Shown here: one piece after another, positions 8,001 to 14,028 of the stretch
Layout: the number at the start of each line of letters is the position of its first letter
How positions within the stretch are numbered: the stretch's first letter is position 1
Assembly (NCBI GenBank): GCA_905233335.1
Contig: CAJOED010000011.1
Coordinates: forward strand, 4,077 to 20,951
DNA length: 16,875 bases
Reading direction: 5' to 3'
From: an uncultured Synergistales bacterium
GTDB taxonomy: Bacteria > Synergistota > Synergistia > Synergistales > Aminobacteriaceae
The notes under the pieces: model-generated
Told to the model about the DNA's origin: nothing
Databases searched by the model: none
The model's input: only the letters and a program-made list of their open reading frames with translations
Position numbers and translations under genes: made by a program

Positions 8001-8024
8001 GTTATCTCCTGTGAAAAAATTTCA

Positions 8025-8059
8025 TGAAAGATTATCACGAAATAAATTCACGTACAACC
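8025..8059 (-). promoter_or_regulatory. secA: Possible secA promoter
   Basis: On the minus strand TTGTAC is followed, 15 bases on, by GATAAT (TAATCT at 17). Either spacing is imperfect. The position upstream of secA in an otherwise gene-free stretch is the main argument. Confidence 0.3.
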
Positions 8060-8070
8060 GATTTTTGCTG

Positions 8071-8079
8071 TGATAGAAT
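8071..8079 (+). promoter_or_regulatory. Extended -10 promoter of the 40-residue peptide transcript
   Basis: TGATAGAAT fits the extended -10 pattern (TG-N-TAnAAT). No good -35 is seen, which is usual for this promoter class. Transcription would start near 8085 and include the folded leader at 8093-8138. Confidence 0.45.
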
Positions 8080-8092
8080 AAATTGCAGACGA

Positions 8093-8138
8093 GGTATCCC
8101 GCGCTTAGGCTAGGGATGCTGAAGGGGTATCCCTGCCT
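8093..8138 (+). promoter_or_regulatory. Folded 5' leader with alternative pairings
   Basis: A hairpin AGGC-(T)-AGGGAT (8107-8117) / ATCCCT-GCCT (8129-8138) has ten base pairs, one bulged T and an 11-base loop. GGTATCCC occurs twice (8093-8100 and 8126-8133), so the first copy can compete with the second for the same GGGAT partner. The last codons of the ORF contain GGGATAC (8276-8282), complementary to GTATCCC in either copy. This permits both a local and a 5'-3' long-range fold. Confidence 0.45.
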
Positions 8139-8162
8139 GACGAAAGAAAGGGGGGATAGCGC

Positions 8163-8285
8163 ATGAAATGGCTGAATATTGCTATAAAAATACTGCATAT
8201 CGTAGCTGTAATTGGCTCGTATGCAGCAGTTTTAGAAATTATATTAACCGTAATTCGTGCCTTGTTGTCCTACTTGGGATACTAG
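8163..8285 (+). CDS. 40-residue hydrophobic peptide, possible type I toxin
   Basis: An ATG at 8163, 7 bases after a G-run Shine-Dalgarno (GGGGGG, 8150-8155), opens 40 codons ending at TAG 8283-8285. The peptide begins MKWLNIAIKILHIVAVIGSY and ends RALLSYLGY. It is almost wholly hydrophobic, with a Lys near each end of the first helix, one Glu and one Arg, so it should form one or two membrane helices. Its N-terminal half has the look of TisB-type toxins (IAI-x-IL-x-x-V pattern), but such similarity is weak in membrane peptides. A promoter-like extended -10, a folded leader and a facing RNA-like element surround it. No relative is recognised; a holin-like or regulatory peptide is also possible. 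Confidence 0.5.
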   Translation: MKWLNIAIKILHIVAVIGSYAAVLEIILTVIRALLSYLGY

Positions 8286-8387
8286 GCTCTAGCCCGTTTG
8301 CCTGAGTGGGATTCGAACTCCCATTTAGGCGAACCTGTACGCAGACATTCCGTCATTCTCAACCTCGTCCGGCGGGTGTCTGCCCTC
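8285..8387 (-). ncRNA. Candidate structured RNA facing the small peptide gene
   Basis: Read leftward from about 8384, the strand folds into two strong elements. First is an outer 7-bp stem GCAGACA/TGTCTGC (8383-8377 with 8347-8341) closing a 29-base loop. Second is a compound hairpin, with an 8-bp lower stem (8334-8327 with 8303-8296) and an upper TGGGA/TCCCA stem with loop GTTCGAA. GGGCTAGAGCC follows. The expected start point coincides with the base of the first stem. On the plus strand the upper loop reads TTCGAAC, like a tRNA T-arm, but no acceptor or anticodon arm can be built, so it is not called a tRNA. No known RNA family was recognised. Continued transcription would run antisense into the peptide ORF. 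Confidence 0.4.
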
Positions 8388-8396
8388 ATTATAACA
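8388..8396 (-). promoter_or_regulatory. Extended -10 promoter for the leftward RNA
   Basis: The minus strand reads TGTTATAAT, a perfect extended -10 element, placed immediately after the stop codon of the gene ending at 8402 and 5-7 bases before the base of the first stem of the candidate RNA. A convincing -35 at 16-18 bases is absent. Confidence 0.5.
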
Positions 8397-8401
8397 CGTT
8401 A

Positions 8402-8737
8402 CTACGCTAACAACTCCCTGTTCTCGTAAATCACTCCTCCGGCCTGACATGCAGGACAGAAGCAATACTTTTCTCCTTCTGCTTTCTTCTTACGGCCAAG
8501 CTCTACCATTTTTGCTGCCTGTTCCTCACCGAAAATCTTTCTGCCCATGTCCGACTCCGCAAACGCAATAGTTTCTCCGATGCTGTTCACGTTCGCTTCA
8601 AGAGCATCAATGAGAACATCAGCCGTCTTTGCGTCCTGTGCCTTCAAGTAATCCTGCGCCGCCTTCTTGACATCTGCACACACCGACGGAGCCGCAATGA
8701 GTTCATTAACCTTTTCGAGAATTTCAGCCTTCTTCAT
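8402..8737 (-). CDS. Small conserved protein with a CxCxxC motif
   Basis: A 111-residue, mostly helical, soluble protein. It begins MKKAEILEKVNELIAAPSVC and has one Cys at position 20 and a cluster YCFCPACQAGG (C92, C94, C97) near the C-terminus, likely a metal-binding or redox site. It resembles small anaerobe proteins of about 110-115 residues that databases often label, without good reason, as Hsp90-like chaperones. That label should not be taken as function. GGAGG about 10 bases before the ATG supports the start. It diverges from the Gfo/Idh/MocA gene across a 104-bp A+T-rich region with a dyad. No function is proposed. Confidence 0.7.
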   Translation of the reverse strand: MKKAEILEKVNELIAAPSVCADVKKAAQDYLKAQDAKTADVLIDALEANVNSIGETIAFAESDMGRKIFGEEQAAKMVELGRKKKAEGEKYCFCPACQAGGVIYENRELLA

Positions 8738-8763
8738 TTCCGAACAACCTCCGAAAAATTTTT

Positions 8764-8810
8764 TTATTATTATGCCACAAAAATAACGTTATCGGTGATA
8801 GTAATAATAA
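8764..8810. promoter_or_regulatory. Dyad operator-like site between divergent genes
   Basis: A central perfect palindrome ATAACGTTAT (8783-8792) is flanked at nearly equal distance by TTATTATTA (8764-8772) and TAATAATAA (8802-8810), which are inverted copies of each other. The outer arms also hold the best -10-like sequences for the two divergent genes (8737 leftward, 8842 rightward), so a bound dimer could control both. Confidence 0.4.
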
Positions 8811-8841
8811 AAGCTATTTTCAGGGGAAGGATGTTTTAAGA

Positions 8842-9807
8842 ATGACAATGAAAATCGGAGTTATCGGTGTAGGACATTTGGGACAGCACCACGCAAGAAT
8901 ATATACAGAACTTCTCGACGCAAGGCTCGTAGGAGTTGCAGACAGCGACACAGACCGCGCTCACCTCATCGGCGAACATCTCGGAGTTCCCGCATACGGC
9001 TCACTCGAAGAACTCATCAGGCGCAAGAACCCCGACGCAATCTCCGTAGTTGTCCCGACAAGCCAGCACTACGCGATCGCAAAAACAGCACTTGAGGCAG
9101 GAATACATGTACTTGTCGAGAAACCCATTACGATTATGCCGGAAGAAGCAGCAGAACTCCTTGAGATAGCGAACAGGAAAAATCTCGTGCTTCAGGTCGG
9201 ACACATCGAACGCTTCAACAGTGCGATACGCTACATATCAGGTATACAGTGCCAGCCGATATACCTCGACAGCCGCAGAACTTGCCCGTTCACCGGAAGA
9301 ATTAATGATGTCGGTGTTGTTCTTGATCTCATGATTCATGACATAGATATTATAATGTCTCTCGTTCAGTCGCCAATCGCAAGAATAGCCGCAACAGGGG
9401 CATGTGTATTTACTGAACATGAAGACATAGCCGACGCACAGATTACTTTTGAGAACGGAGTAGTAGCTCATATACTCGTCAGCAGGTGTGCAGAAAAGAA
9501 ATGCAGACAGCTCGAAATCGTCGAACGTGAACGCCAGATTACCATCAACTACGAACAGCAGACAGTACAGATCTCACGCTGTGTGCACAATTCCGACGGC
9601 ATGGTTGAGATACGCGAGACTCCCGTGTTCCCGAAGAGTGAACCGCTGAAACTTGAGCTTGCTGATTTCGTGCGCTGTGTCAAGGAGAAGGGCAAACCCA
9701 TAGTCGGCGGCGGCGAGGGGAAACGTGCGCTTGAAGTTGCCGTAGAAGTTCTGCGCCAGATACACGAGGGAAACGCAAGAGGTCAGAGAGCAGAAGGAGC
9801 AGCGTAG
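8842..9807 (+). CDS. Gfo/Idh/MocA family dehydrogenase, possibly UDP-GlcNAc 3-dehydrogenase (GnnA-like)
   Basis: A 321-residue NAD(P)-dependent oxidoreductase. The Rossmann motif GVIGVGHLG is at residues 6-14, VLVEKPIT with the EKP motif at 93-95, GHIERFNSA at 120-128, and LDLMIHDIDI at 161-170 with the conserved H166/D167. The combination GHLGQHHARIY, VVPTSQH, GHIERFN and DLMIHDIDI is typical of the subgroup found next to lpxA/lpxB/lpxI genes, where it makes the 3-keto intermediate for amide-linked lipid A. That substrate is inferred from similarity, and no lpx gene is visible here. AAGGA about 10 bases upstream supports the ATG at 8842; an in-frame ATG at 8848 is an alternative. The tail after about 305 (GNARGQRAEGAA) looks non-conserved. 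Confidence 0.8.
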   Translation: MTMKIGVIGVGHLGQHHARIYTELLDARLVGVADSDTDRAHLIGEHLGVPAYGSLEELIRRKNPDAISVVVPTSQHYAIAKTALEAGIHVLVEKPITIMPEEAAELLEIANRKNLVLQVGHIERFNSAIRYISGIQCQPIYLDSRRTCPFTGRINDVGVVLDLMIHDIDIIMSLVQSPIARIAATGACVFTEHEDIADAQITFENGVVAHILVSRCAEKKCRQLEIVERERQITINYEQQTVQISRCVHNSDGMVEIRETPVFPKSEPLKLELADFVRCVKEKGKPIVGGGEGKRALEVAVEVLRQIHEGNARGQRAEGAA

Positions 9808-9825
9808 AGATTTCGCGTAATATCT

Positions 9826-10104
9826 ATGAATGAACGAGAATATTTCGGTATGCGGCAACAAAATCGGAAGTTACCCGGGGATTTCCGAAGTTGTCAGTAG
9901 TTATTGAGTTGTCGATGGGGATATTGTTCTAATTGAGATAAAAGCATTGAGATAGAAACGCGATATTTGTCCCGTTCGCTGTTCGGGTGGGAGTAATATC
10001 AGTTTTTCTTCAGCAATTACAGAAAGCGGCAGGTTGTTATTACCATCCGCAAAATTTTATGCTCTTCGTGAATGCTTCTTCTGAAATTCCACGTCTTAAC
10101 TTAT
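9826..10104 (+). pseudogene. Decayed YraN family (UPF0102) nuclease-like gene
   Basis: No intact ORF exists here, but pieces line up in order with YraN proteins. From the ATG at 9826, MNEREYFGMR ... GDFRSC precedes a TAG at 9898. In the frame one base on, VVDGDIVLIEIKALR (9908-9952) matches the catalytic GD-x-LVFVEVK-x-R core. After an in-frame TAG (9953), SSAITESGRLLLPSAKFYAL (from about 10004) matches the A-V/I-T ... L ... A-x-x-YL helix. Back in the first frame, LKFHVLTY (about 10081-10104) fits the RFDVV strand. At least one stop codon and two frame changes make it a dead gene. The family call rests on motif order only. Confidence 0.5.
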
Positions 10105-10170
10105 CCATACTTAGCCAAGACCGGGTGTAACTTCTACGCTCGCACTTTCAGGAAAATTATTTTTCGCGCA

Positions 10171-10203
10171 AACAAAAAGCCCCTCGATTCACATCAAGGA
10201 GCT
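10171..10203 (-). terminator. Terminator of the tRNA gene
   Basis: The minus strand forms AGCTCCTTGA / TCGAGGGGCT (ten pairs including two G-U, loop TGTGAA) followed directly by TTTTTGTTT, just after the tRNA 3' end. Confidence 0.85.
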
Positions 10204-10225
10204 TCATTGTCTTCTGTCGTTATTA

Positions 10226-10302
10226 TGGTGGGCCTGCCTGGACTCGAACCAGGAACCTTCCGGTTATGAGCCGGTGGCTCTGACCACTTGAGCTACAGGC
10301 CC
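10226..10302 (-). tRNA. tRNA with CAU anticodon (Met or lysidine-modified Ile)
   Basis: The minus strand begins GGGCCTGTAGCTCAAGTGG and is 77 bases long with an encoded CCA. The acceptor stem GGGCCTG/CAGGCCC is perfect with discriminator A. The D-arm is normal, the anticodon loop is CTCATAA with anticodon CAT, and the T-arm CCTGG-TTCGAGT-CCAGG is perfect. Three tRNA classes share CAU. The 5' G paired in the acceptor stem excludes the initiator type. Elongator Met and Ile2 cannot be separated safely by eye. It has its own promoter and terminator. Confidence 0.95.
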
Positions 10303-10315
10303 GAACACCTGAAAG

Positions 10316-10344
10316 ATTTTACACAACAAGTTATTTTGCGTCAA
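10316..10344 (-). promoter_or_regulatory. Promoter of the tRNA(CAU) gene
   Basis: On the minus strand TTGACG (10344-10339) and TAAAAT (10321-10316) are separated by exactly 17 bases. The predicted start falls a few bases before the mature tRNA end at 10302. This is the best sigma-70 type promoter in the window. Confidence 0.8.
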
Positions 10345-10439
10345 GCCCCGAAATTTTTTACAGAGCAATTATTTTTCTGTGAACATGAAGCCGTAATGCC
10401 CAAAAAATTTTTCAGCCCGCGAAATTATGAAATATGTAT

Positions 10440-10445
10440 TATAAT
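10440..10445 (+). promoter_or_regulatory. Probable -10 box of the pts operon
   Basis: A perfect TATAAT lies about 60 bases before the ptsH start; no convincing -35 is seen. A run of A then T (about 10468-10480) follows in the leader. Confidence 0.45.
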
Positions 10446-10505
10446 CTGAATAACACTGCACTATTCAAAAAAAAATTTTTCACCATGAAAGGAAGTAGAG
10501 ACACA

Positions 10506-10763
10506 ATGAAAGAATTTAAGTACGTCATCACCGATCCAGTAGGTATCCACGCACGCCCCGCCGGCCTTCTCGTGAAGGAAGCAAAGAACTTCAAGAGCAC
10601 AGCAACATTCATCAAGGGTGAAAAGTCCGCAAAAGCCACCGCACTCATGAAGCTCATGGGAATGGGCATCAAACAGGGAGACGAAGTACTGATTCAGGTT
10701 GAGGGTGAAGACGAAGAAGCCTGCGCCGCCGCTCTCGAAAAATTCATGAAGGAGAACTTTTAG
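10506..10763 (+). CDS. ptsH: Phosphocarrier protein HPr
   Basis: From the ATG at 10506 the protein has 85 residues, the normal HPr length; the in-frame ATG at 10485 overlaps the ribosome binding region (AAAGGAAG) and is less likely. HPr takes the phosphate from enzyme I on His and passes it to sugar-specific enzyme II. The motif GIHARPAG places the active His at residue 15 and Arg at 17. The regulatory segment reads KATALMKLMGMGI, so the position of Ser46, phosphorylated by HPr kinase, appears to be Ala46, with Thr45 beside it. The gene is followed after 4 bases by ptsI. Confidence 0.95.
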   Translation: MKEFKYVITDPVGIHARPAGLLVKEAKNFKSTATFIKGEKSAKATALMKLMGMGIKQGDEVLIQVEGEDEEACAAALEKFMKENF

Positions 10764-10767
10764 TGCG

Positions 10768-12495
10768 ATGCAAACCTTCAAGGGTACGAAAATCGTAAAC
10801 GGGATCGCAATCGGCAAGATAAAGATCTACAAAGCTCCCGTCTATGAGATTAACGAGGAACTTATCACCGACATAGCCGCAGAAATTGATCGTTTCGAGG
10901 CCGCCCGCGTAAAAGTTCAGGAGGATCAGAACGCCCTTTACGAGAAGGAAATGAAAGAAGGGCACAAGGACACCGCCGGAATCTTTGAGGCTCATGCGAT
11001 GATGCTTGACGATGAAGACTCACTGATTGACCCGTGCAAAGAAATCATGGCGGAAGGACACACAGCAGAATACGCCGTCCGTGAAGGTTTCGAGGCCGCA
11101 GCAGAAATGTTCAGGGGCATGGAGGATCCTTACTTCCAGGCTCGCAGTGCGGACGTTATCGACCTCAAGAACGCAATGCTCGATGTCCTTTTCGGGGCAG
11201 ACACAGCTAACCTTCAGGGCACAGAACCGGCAATACTCGTTGCGGAAGACTTGGCACCGTCCGAAACCGTCAAGCTCGACAAGTCATTGCTTCTTGGCCT
11301 CGTAACTCGTCAGGGAAGCTCAAACAGCCACACCGCAATACTCGCCCGGAGCATGAACTGGCCGACGCTGATACAGTGCCACGATGTAGCAGACGACTGG
11401 GACGGGAAGTTCGCAATTCTTGACGGCTACAACTCCTGCATATACATAGAGCCGGAACAGAAAATCATCGACGAGTTGAGCGCGAAACAGAAAGCCGACC
11501 GCGAGAAAGAAGCAAAACTTCAGGAACTCAAAGGCAAGCCCAGCGTTACGAAAGACGGTCAGAAAGTCAGACTGTATGCGAACATCGGAGGCCCTAAAGA
11601 CGTTAATGCTGTCATCGAGAATGATGCGGAAGGTGTCGGGCTTTTCCGTTCGGAGTTCGTATACCTCAACAGCAAGACAGACCCGACAGAAGACGAACAG
11701 TTCGCGGCGTACAAGAAAGTACTTGAGGGGCTTGCACCCAGACTCGTAGTAATCAGGACTTGCGACATCGGTGCCGACAAGACCATCGACTACATGAATC
11801 TCGACAAGGAAGAAAACCCCGCGCTCGGCTTCAGGGCAATCCGTATCTGTCTCTCACGTCCTGACTTCTTCAAGAGGCAGTTACGCGCATTACTCCGGGC
11901 TTCTGCATACGGCAATTTAGGAATTATGTTCCCGATGATTATCAGCAAATGGGAAGTCGTCGAGTGCAAGAAAATTCTTGAGGAGTGCAGGAAGGAACTT
12001 GAAGCAGAAGGCGTGAAAGTCGGCAAGTACGAAATCGGCATCATGATAGAAACTCCTGCGGCGGCTCTGTGTGCTGATGAGCTTGCTGAAGAGGTCGACT
12101 TCTTCTCACTCGGCACAAATGACCTCACGCAGTACACGTGCGCAATTGACCGTCAGAGCGCAAACCTCGAACGATTCGCGAACACTCACCACCCCGCGCT
12201 GTTGAGGCTGATACGTGAGACGATCGAGGCAGGACACAGGCACAATACATGGGTCGGAATTTGCGGTGAACTTGGTGCAGACCCGACACTCTCTGAAGAG
12301 TTCCTGAAGTGGGGAGTCGATGAACTTTCCGTCAACCCAAAGAGCATTCTGCCTTTGCGCGAAAGAGTAAGGAACATGGATTTGTCGAAATACAGAACTC
12401 CTAAGGAAGAGCCGAAACCCGAAGCCAAAAAGGTGGAAGCCAAGAAGGTGGAAGCAGAAAAGCCGAAGGGGTTATTTGGGAGGTTATTCGGATAA
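10768..12495 (+). CDS. ptsI: PTS enzyme I (phosphoenolpyruvate-protein phosphotransferase) with an added C-terminal tail
   Basis: A 575-residue cytosolic enzyme that moves phosphate from phosphoenolpyruvate to HPr. The HPr-binding helical domain (about 30-145) is followed by the phosphohistidine loop GSSNSHTAILAR (H188); the usual GG-x-x-SHTAI is altered just before it. The PEP-binding barrel shows GVGLFRSEFVYL, NPALGFRAIRICL, MFPMII, EIGIMIETPAAA, FFSLGTNDLTQYT and the GICGELGAD loop with the catalytic Cys. All catalytic residues look present. Residues about 542-575 form an extra tail of Lys/Glu/Pro/Ala with a 15-bp repeat (KKVEA twice) ending GLFGRLFG. It lies 4 bases after ptsH and overlaps the sugar kinase start by one base (TAATG). 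No enzyme II gene is present here. Confidence 0.95.
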   Translation: MQTFKGTKIVNGIAIGKIKIYKAPVYEINEELITDIAAEIDRFEAARVKVQEDQNALYEKEMKEGHKDTAGIFEAHAMMLDDEDSLIDPCKEIMAEGHTAEYAVREGFEAAAEMFRGMEDPYFQARSADVIDLKNAMLDVLFGADTANLQGTEPAILVAEDLAPSETVKLDKSLLLGLVTRQGSSNSHTAILARSMNWPTLIQCHDVADDWDGKFAILDGYNSCIYIEPEQKIIDELSAKQKADREKEAKLQELKGKPSVTKDGQKVRLYANIGGPKDVNAVIENDAEGVGLFRSEFVYLNSKTDPTEDEQFAAYKKVLEGLAPRLVVIRTCDIGADKTIDYMNLDKEENPALGFRAIRICLSRPDFFKRQLRALLRASAYGNLGIMFPMIISKWEVVECKKILEECRKELEAEGVKVGKYEIGIMIETPAAALCADELAEEVDFFSLGTNDLTQYTCAIDRQSANLERFANTHHPALLRLIRETIEAGHRHNTWVGICGELGADPTLSEEFLKWGVDELSVNPKSILPLRERVRNMDLSKYRTPKEEPKPEAKKVEAKKVEAEKPKGLFGRLFG

Positions 12496-13394
12496 TGTTG
12501 TATGGAGCATTAGAAGCCGGCGGGACAAAAATGATCTGTGCTGTCGGCAATGAGAACGGACAAATTTTGGATCAGGTGTCAATTCCAACCTCAACTCCTG
12601 ATGAGACAATGCCGAAAGTCATAGAATACTTCAAGTCGAAACTTGACGAATCACTGCCGGAAGATGACAGAATTATTGCCGTCGGTGTCGCATGTTTCGG
12701 ACCTGTTGACGTGAGGCCGAACTCGAAAACTTACGGGAACATTCTCTACACGCCCAAAATCCCCTGGCGGAATTTCCCGATGGTGAAGACACTGAAAGAC
12801 GCGCTCAATATCCCCGTCGGTTTCGATACGGACGTGAACGGCTCACTGCTTGGTGAAGTTACATGGGGCTGTGCAAAGGGACTCACTGACGCTGTGTACT
12901 TCACGATCGGCACGGGCATCGGAATGGGCGCAATGTCGGGAGGCAATCTCATTCACGGAATGCTTCACCCGGAAGCAGGGCACATAGCGATGTCGGTCGT
13001 TCAGGGTGATAACTACGCGGGACACTGCCCTTCACACGGCGCATGTTTCGAGGGTATGGCTGCAGGGCCGGCACTCGAAGAACGCTGGGGCAAACCAGGA
13101 AGAGAACTCGCAGACATGCCGGAAGTTTGGGATCTTGAAGCAAAGTACATAGCCCAGGCAGTAACAGCGACTATATACATGCTGAGTCCGCAGAAAATCA
13201 TACTCGGCGGCGGTGTCATGGGTCAGTCGCAGTTGTTCCCGTTAATCCGCAAATATGTTCTTGAGGACATCAACGAGTACATCGACACGAAAGAACTGCG
13301 CAACATCAACAGCTACATTACACCGGCGGCACTGAACGGCAACCAGGGCATAATGGGAGCAATCAAGCTCGCGGAAATGGCAACAATAGAGTAA
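12495..13394 (+). CDS. ROK family sugar kinase, probably fructokinase
   Basis: A 299-residue ATP-dependent kinase. The phosphate-binding loop EAGGTKMICAVG is at residues 7-18, the catalytic Asp within GFDTDVNGSLLGE (about 109-121), FTIGTGIGMG at about 136-145, and the structural zinc site in HPEAGH ... CPSHGACFEGMAAGP (H163, C178, H181, C184). The CPSHGACFEG form is typical of ROK fructokinases (ScrK/YdhR/GmuE type) rather than glucokinases or repressors, and no DNA-binding domain is present. Its ATG overlaps the ptsI stop, with GGGAGG inside the end of ptsI, implying coupled expression. A role in phosphorylating free fructose or mannose is inferred. Confidence 0.85.
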   Translation: MLYGALEAGGTKMICAVGNENGQILDQVSIPTSTPDETMPKVIEYFKSKLDESLPEDDRIIAVGVACFGPVDVRPNSKTYGNILYTPKIPWRNFPMVKTLKDALNIPVGFDTDVNGSLLGEVTWGCAKGLTDAVYFTIGTGIGMGAMSGGNLIHGMLHPEAGHIAMSVVQGDNYAGHCPSHGACFEGMAAGPALEERWGKPGRELADMPEVWDLEAKYIAQAVTATIYMLSPQKIILGGGVMGQSQLFPLIRKYVLEDINEYIDTKELRNINSYITPAALNGNQGIMGAIKLAEMATIE

Positions 13395-13416
13395 CATAAC
13401 AGAAACATTCACTAAT

Positions 13417-13457
13417 CCCCGTCCTGTGTGTGTGATAATATACGGGGCGGGGTTTTC
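13417..13457 (+). terminator. Terminator of the pts-fructokinase operon
   Basis: CCCCGTCC (13417-13424) pairs with GGGCGGGG (13445-13452, one G-U pair) and is followed by TTTTC. It separates this operon from cheW. Confidence 0.8.
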
Positions 13458-13488
13458 ATAATTTACGATAAAAAGAGGTAGAAATCCT

Positions 13489-14019
13489 TTGGCTGACATT
13501 CAAAAATTAGACGCTTCCAAGCCCGCACAAAATCAGGATCTTATGGATCTCGACGTTGAATCTCTCGGAGAAGAACATATCAACCTCGTGTTCAATCTTG
13601 GCCGCGAAAATTTCGGGGTCGACGTGAACATGGTGCGCGAAATAGTCAGAGTACCGTCATTCATTACGAGAGTTCCGAATGCTCCCATGTACATACGGGG
13701 AGTGATTAACCTTCGCGGGACAATCGTGCCGGTGTTCGACCTGCAAATGAAGATCGGCATGGCTCAAAATCCCCTCACCGACGAAGCAAGAATAGTAGTT
13801 ATCGCTATCAATGACGTAACTTTCGGCATGATAGTAAATTCCGTGCGTGAAGTCCTGACGATTTACGACGCGCAGTTGGAGGTTGCTACGAAATTATCAT
13901 CATCGATAGACAGACGCTATGTGTTATGGGTGGCAAAACCGGCGGACGACAGATTGATATTGCTGCTTGATGTGTCGAGTTTGTTCGAGCTTGACCAGAT
14001 TCTAGAGGACAGCGAGTAA
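13489..14019 (+). CDS. cheW: CheW-domain chemotaxis scaffold protein
   Basis: The TTG at 13489, with AGAGGT 9 bases upstream, begins a 176-residue cytosolic protein. After an acidic N-terminal stretch of about 30 residues comes a single CheW domain: INLVFNLGRENFGVDVNMVREIVRVPSFITRVPNAP, then IRGVINLRGTIVPVFDLQ (the conserved RG-x-INLRG-x-x-xPV-x-DL core), and ILLLDVSSLFELDQIL. CheW normally links receptors to CheA; no other chemotaxis gene is in this window. It is the first gene after the pts terminator and lies 9 bases before the amidase gene, so both may share a transcript. Confidence 0.9.
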   Translation: MADIQKLDASKPAQNQDLMDLDVESLGEEHINLVFNLGRENFGVDVNMVREIVRVPSFITRVPNAPMYIRGVINLRGTIVPVFDLQMKIGMAQNPLTDEARIVVIAINDVTFGMIVNSVREVLTIYDAQLEVATKLSSSIDRRYVLWVAKPADDRLILLLDVSSLFELDQILEDSE

Positions 14020-14028
14020 GTTATATCT

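Noticed and set aside
8285..8334. Possible tRNA gene, because of TTCGAAC in a perfect 5-bp stem
   Set aside because: No matching acceptor stem, D-arm or anticodon arm can be built on either strand, and the T-stem lacks the expected G53-C61 pair on the plus strand.
10072..10269. Rightward ORF running through the tRNA region
   Set aside because: It crosses the tRNA terminator and into the tRNA gene antisense; only its first residues matter, as part of the yraN remnant.
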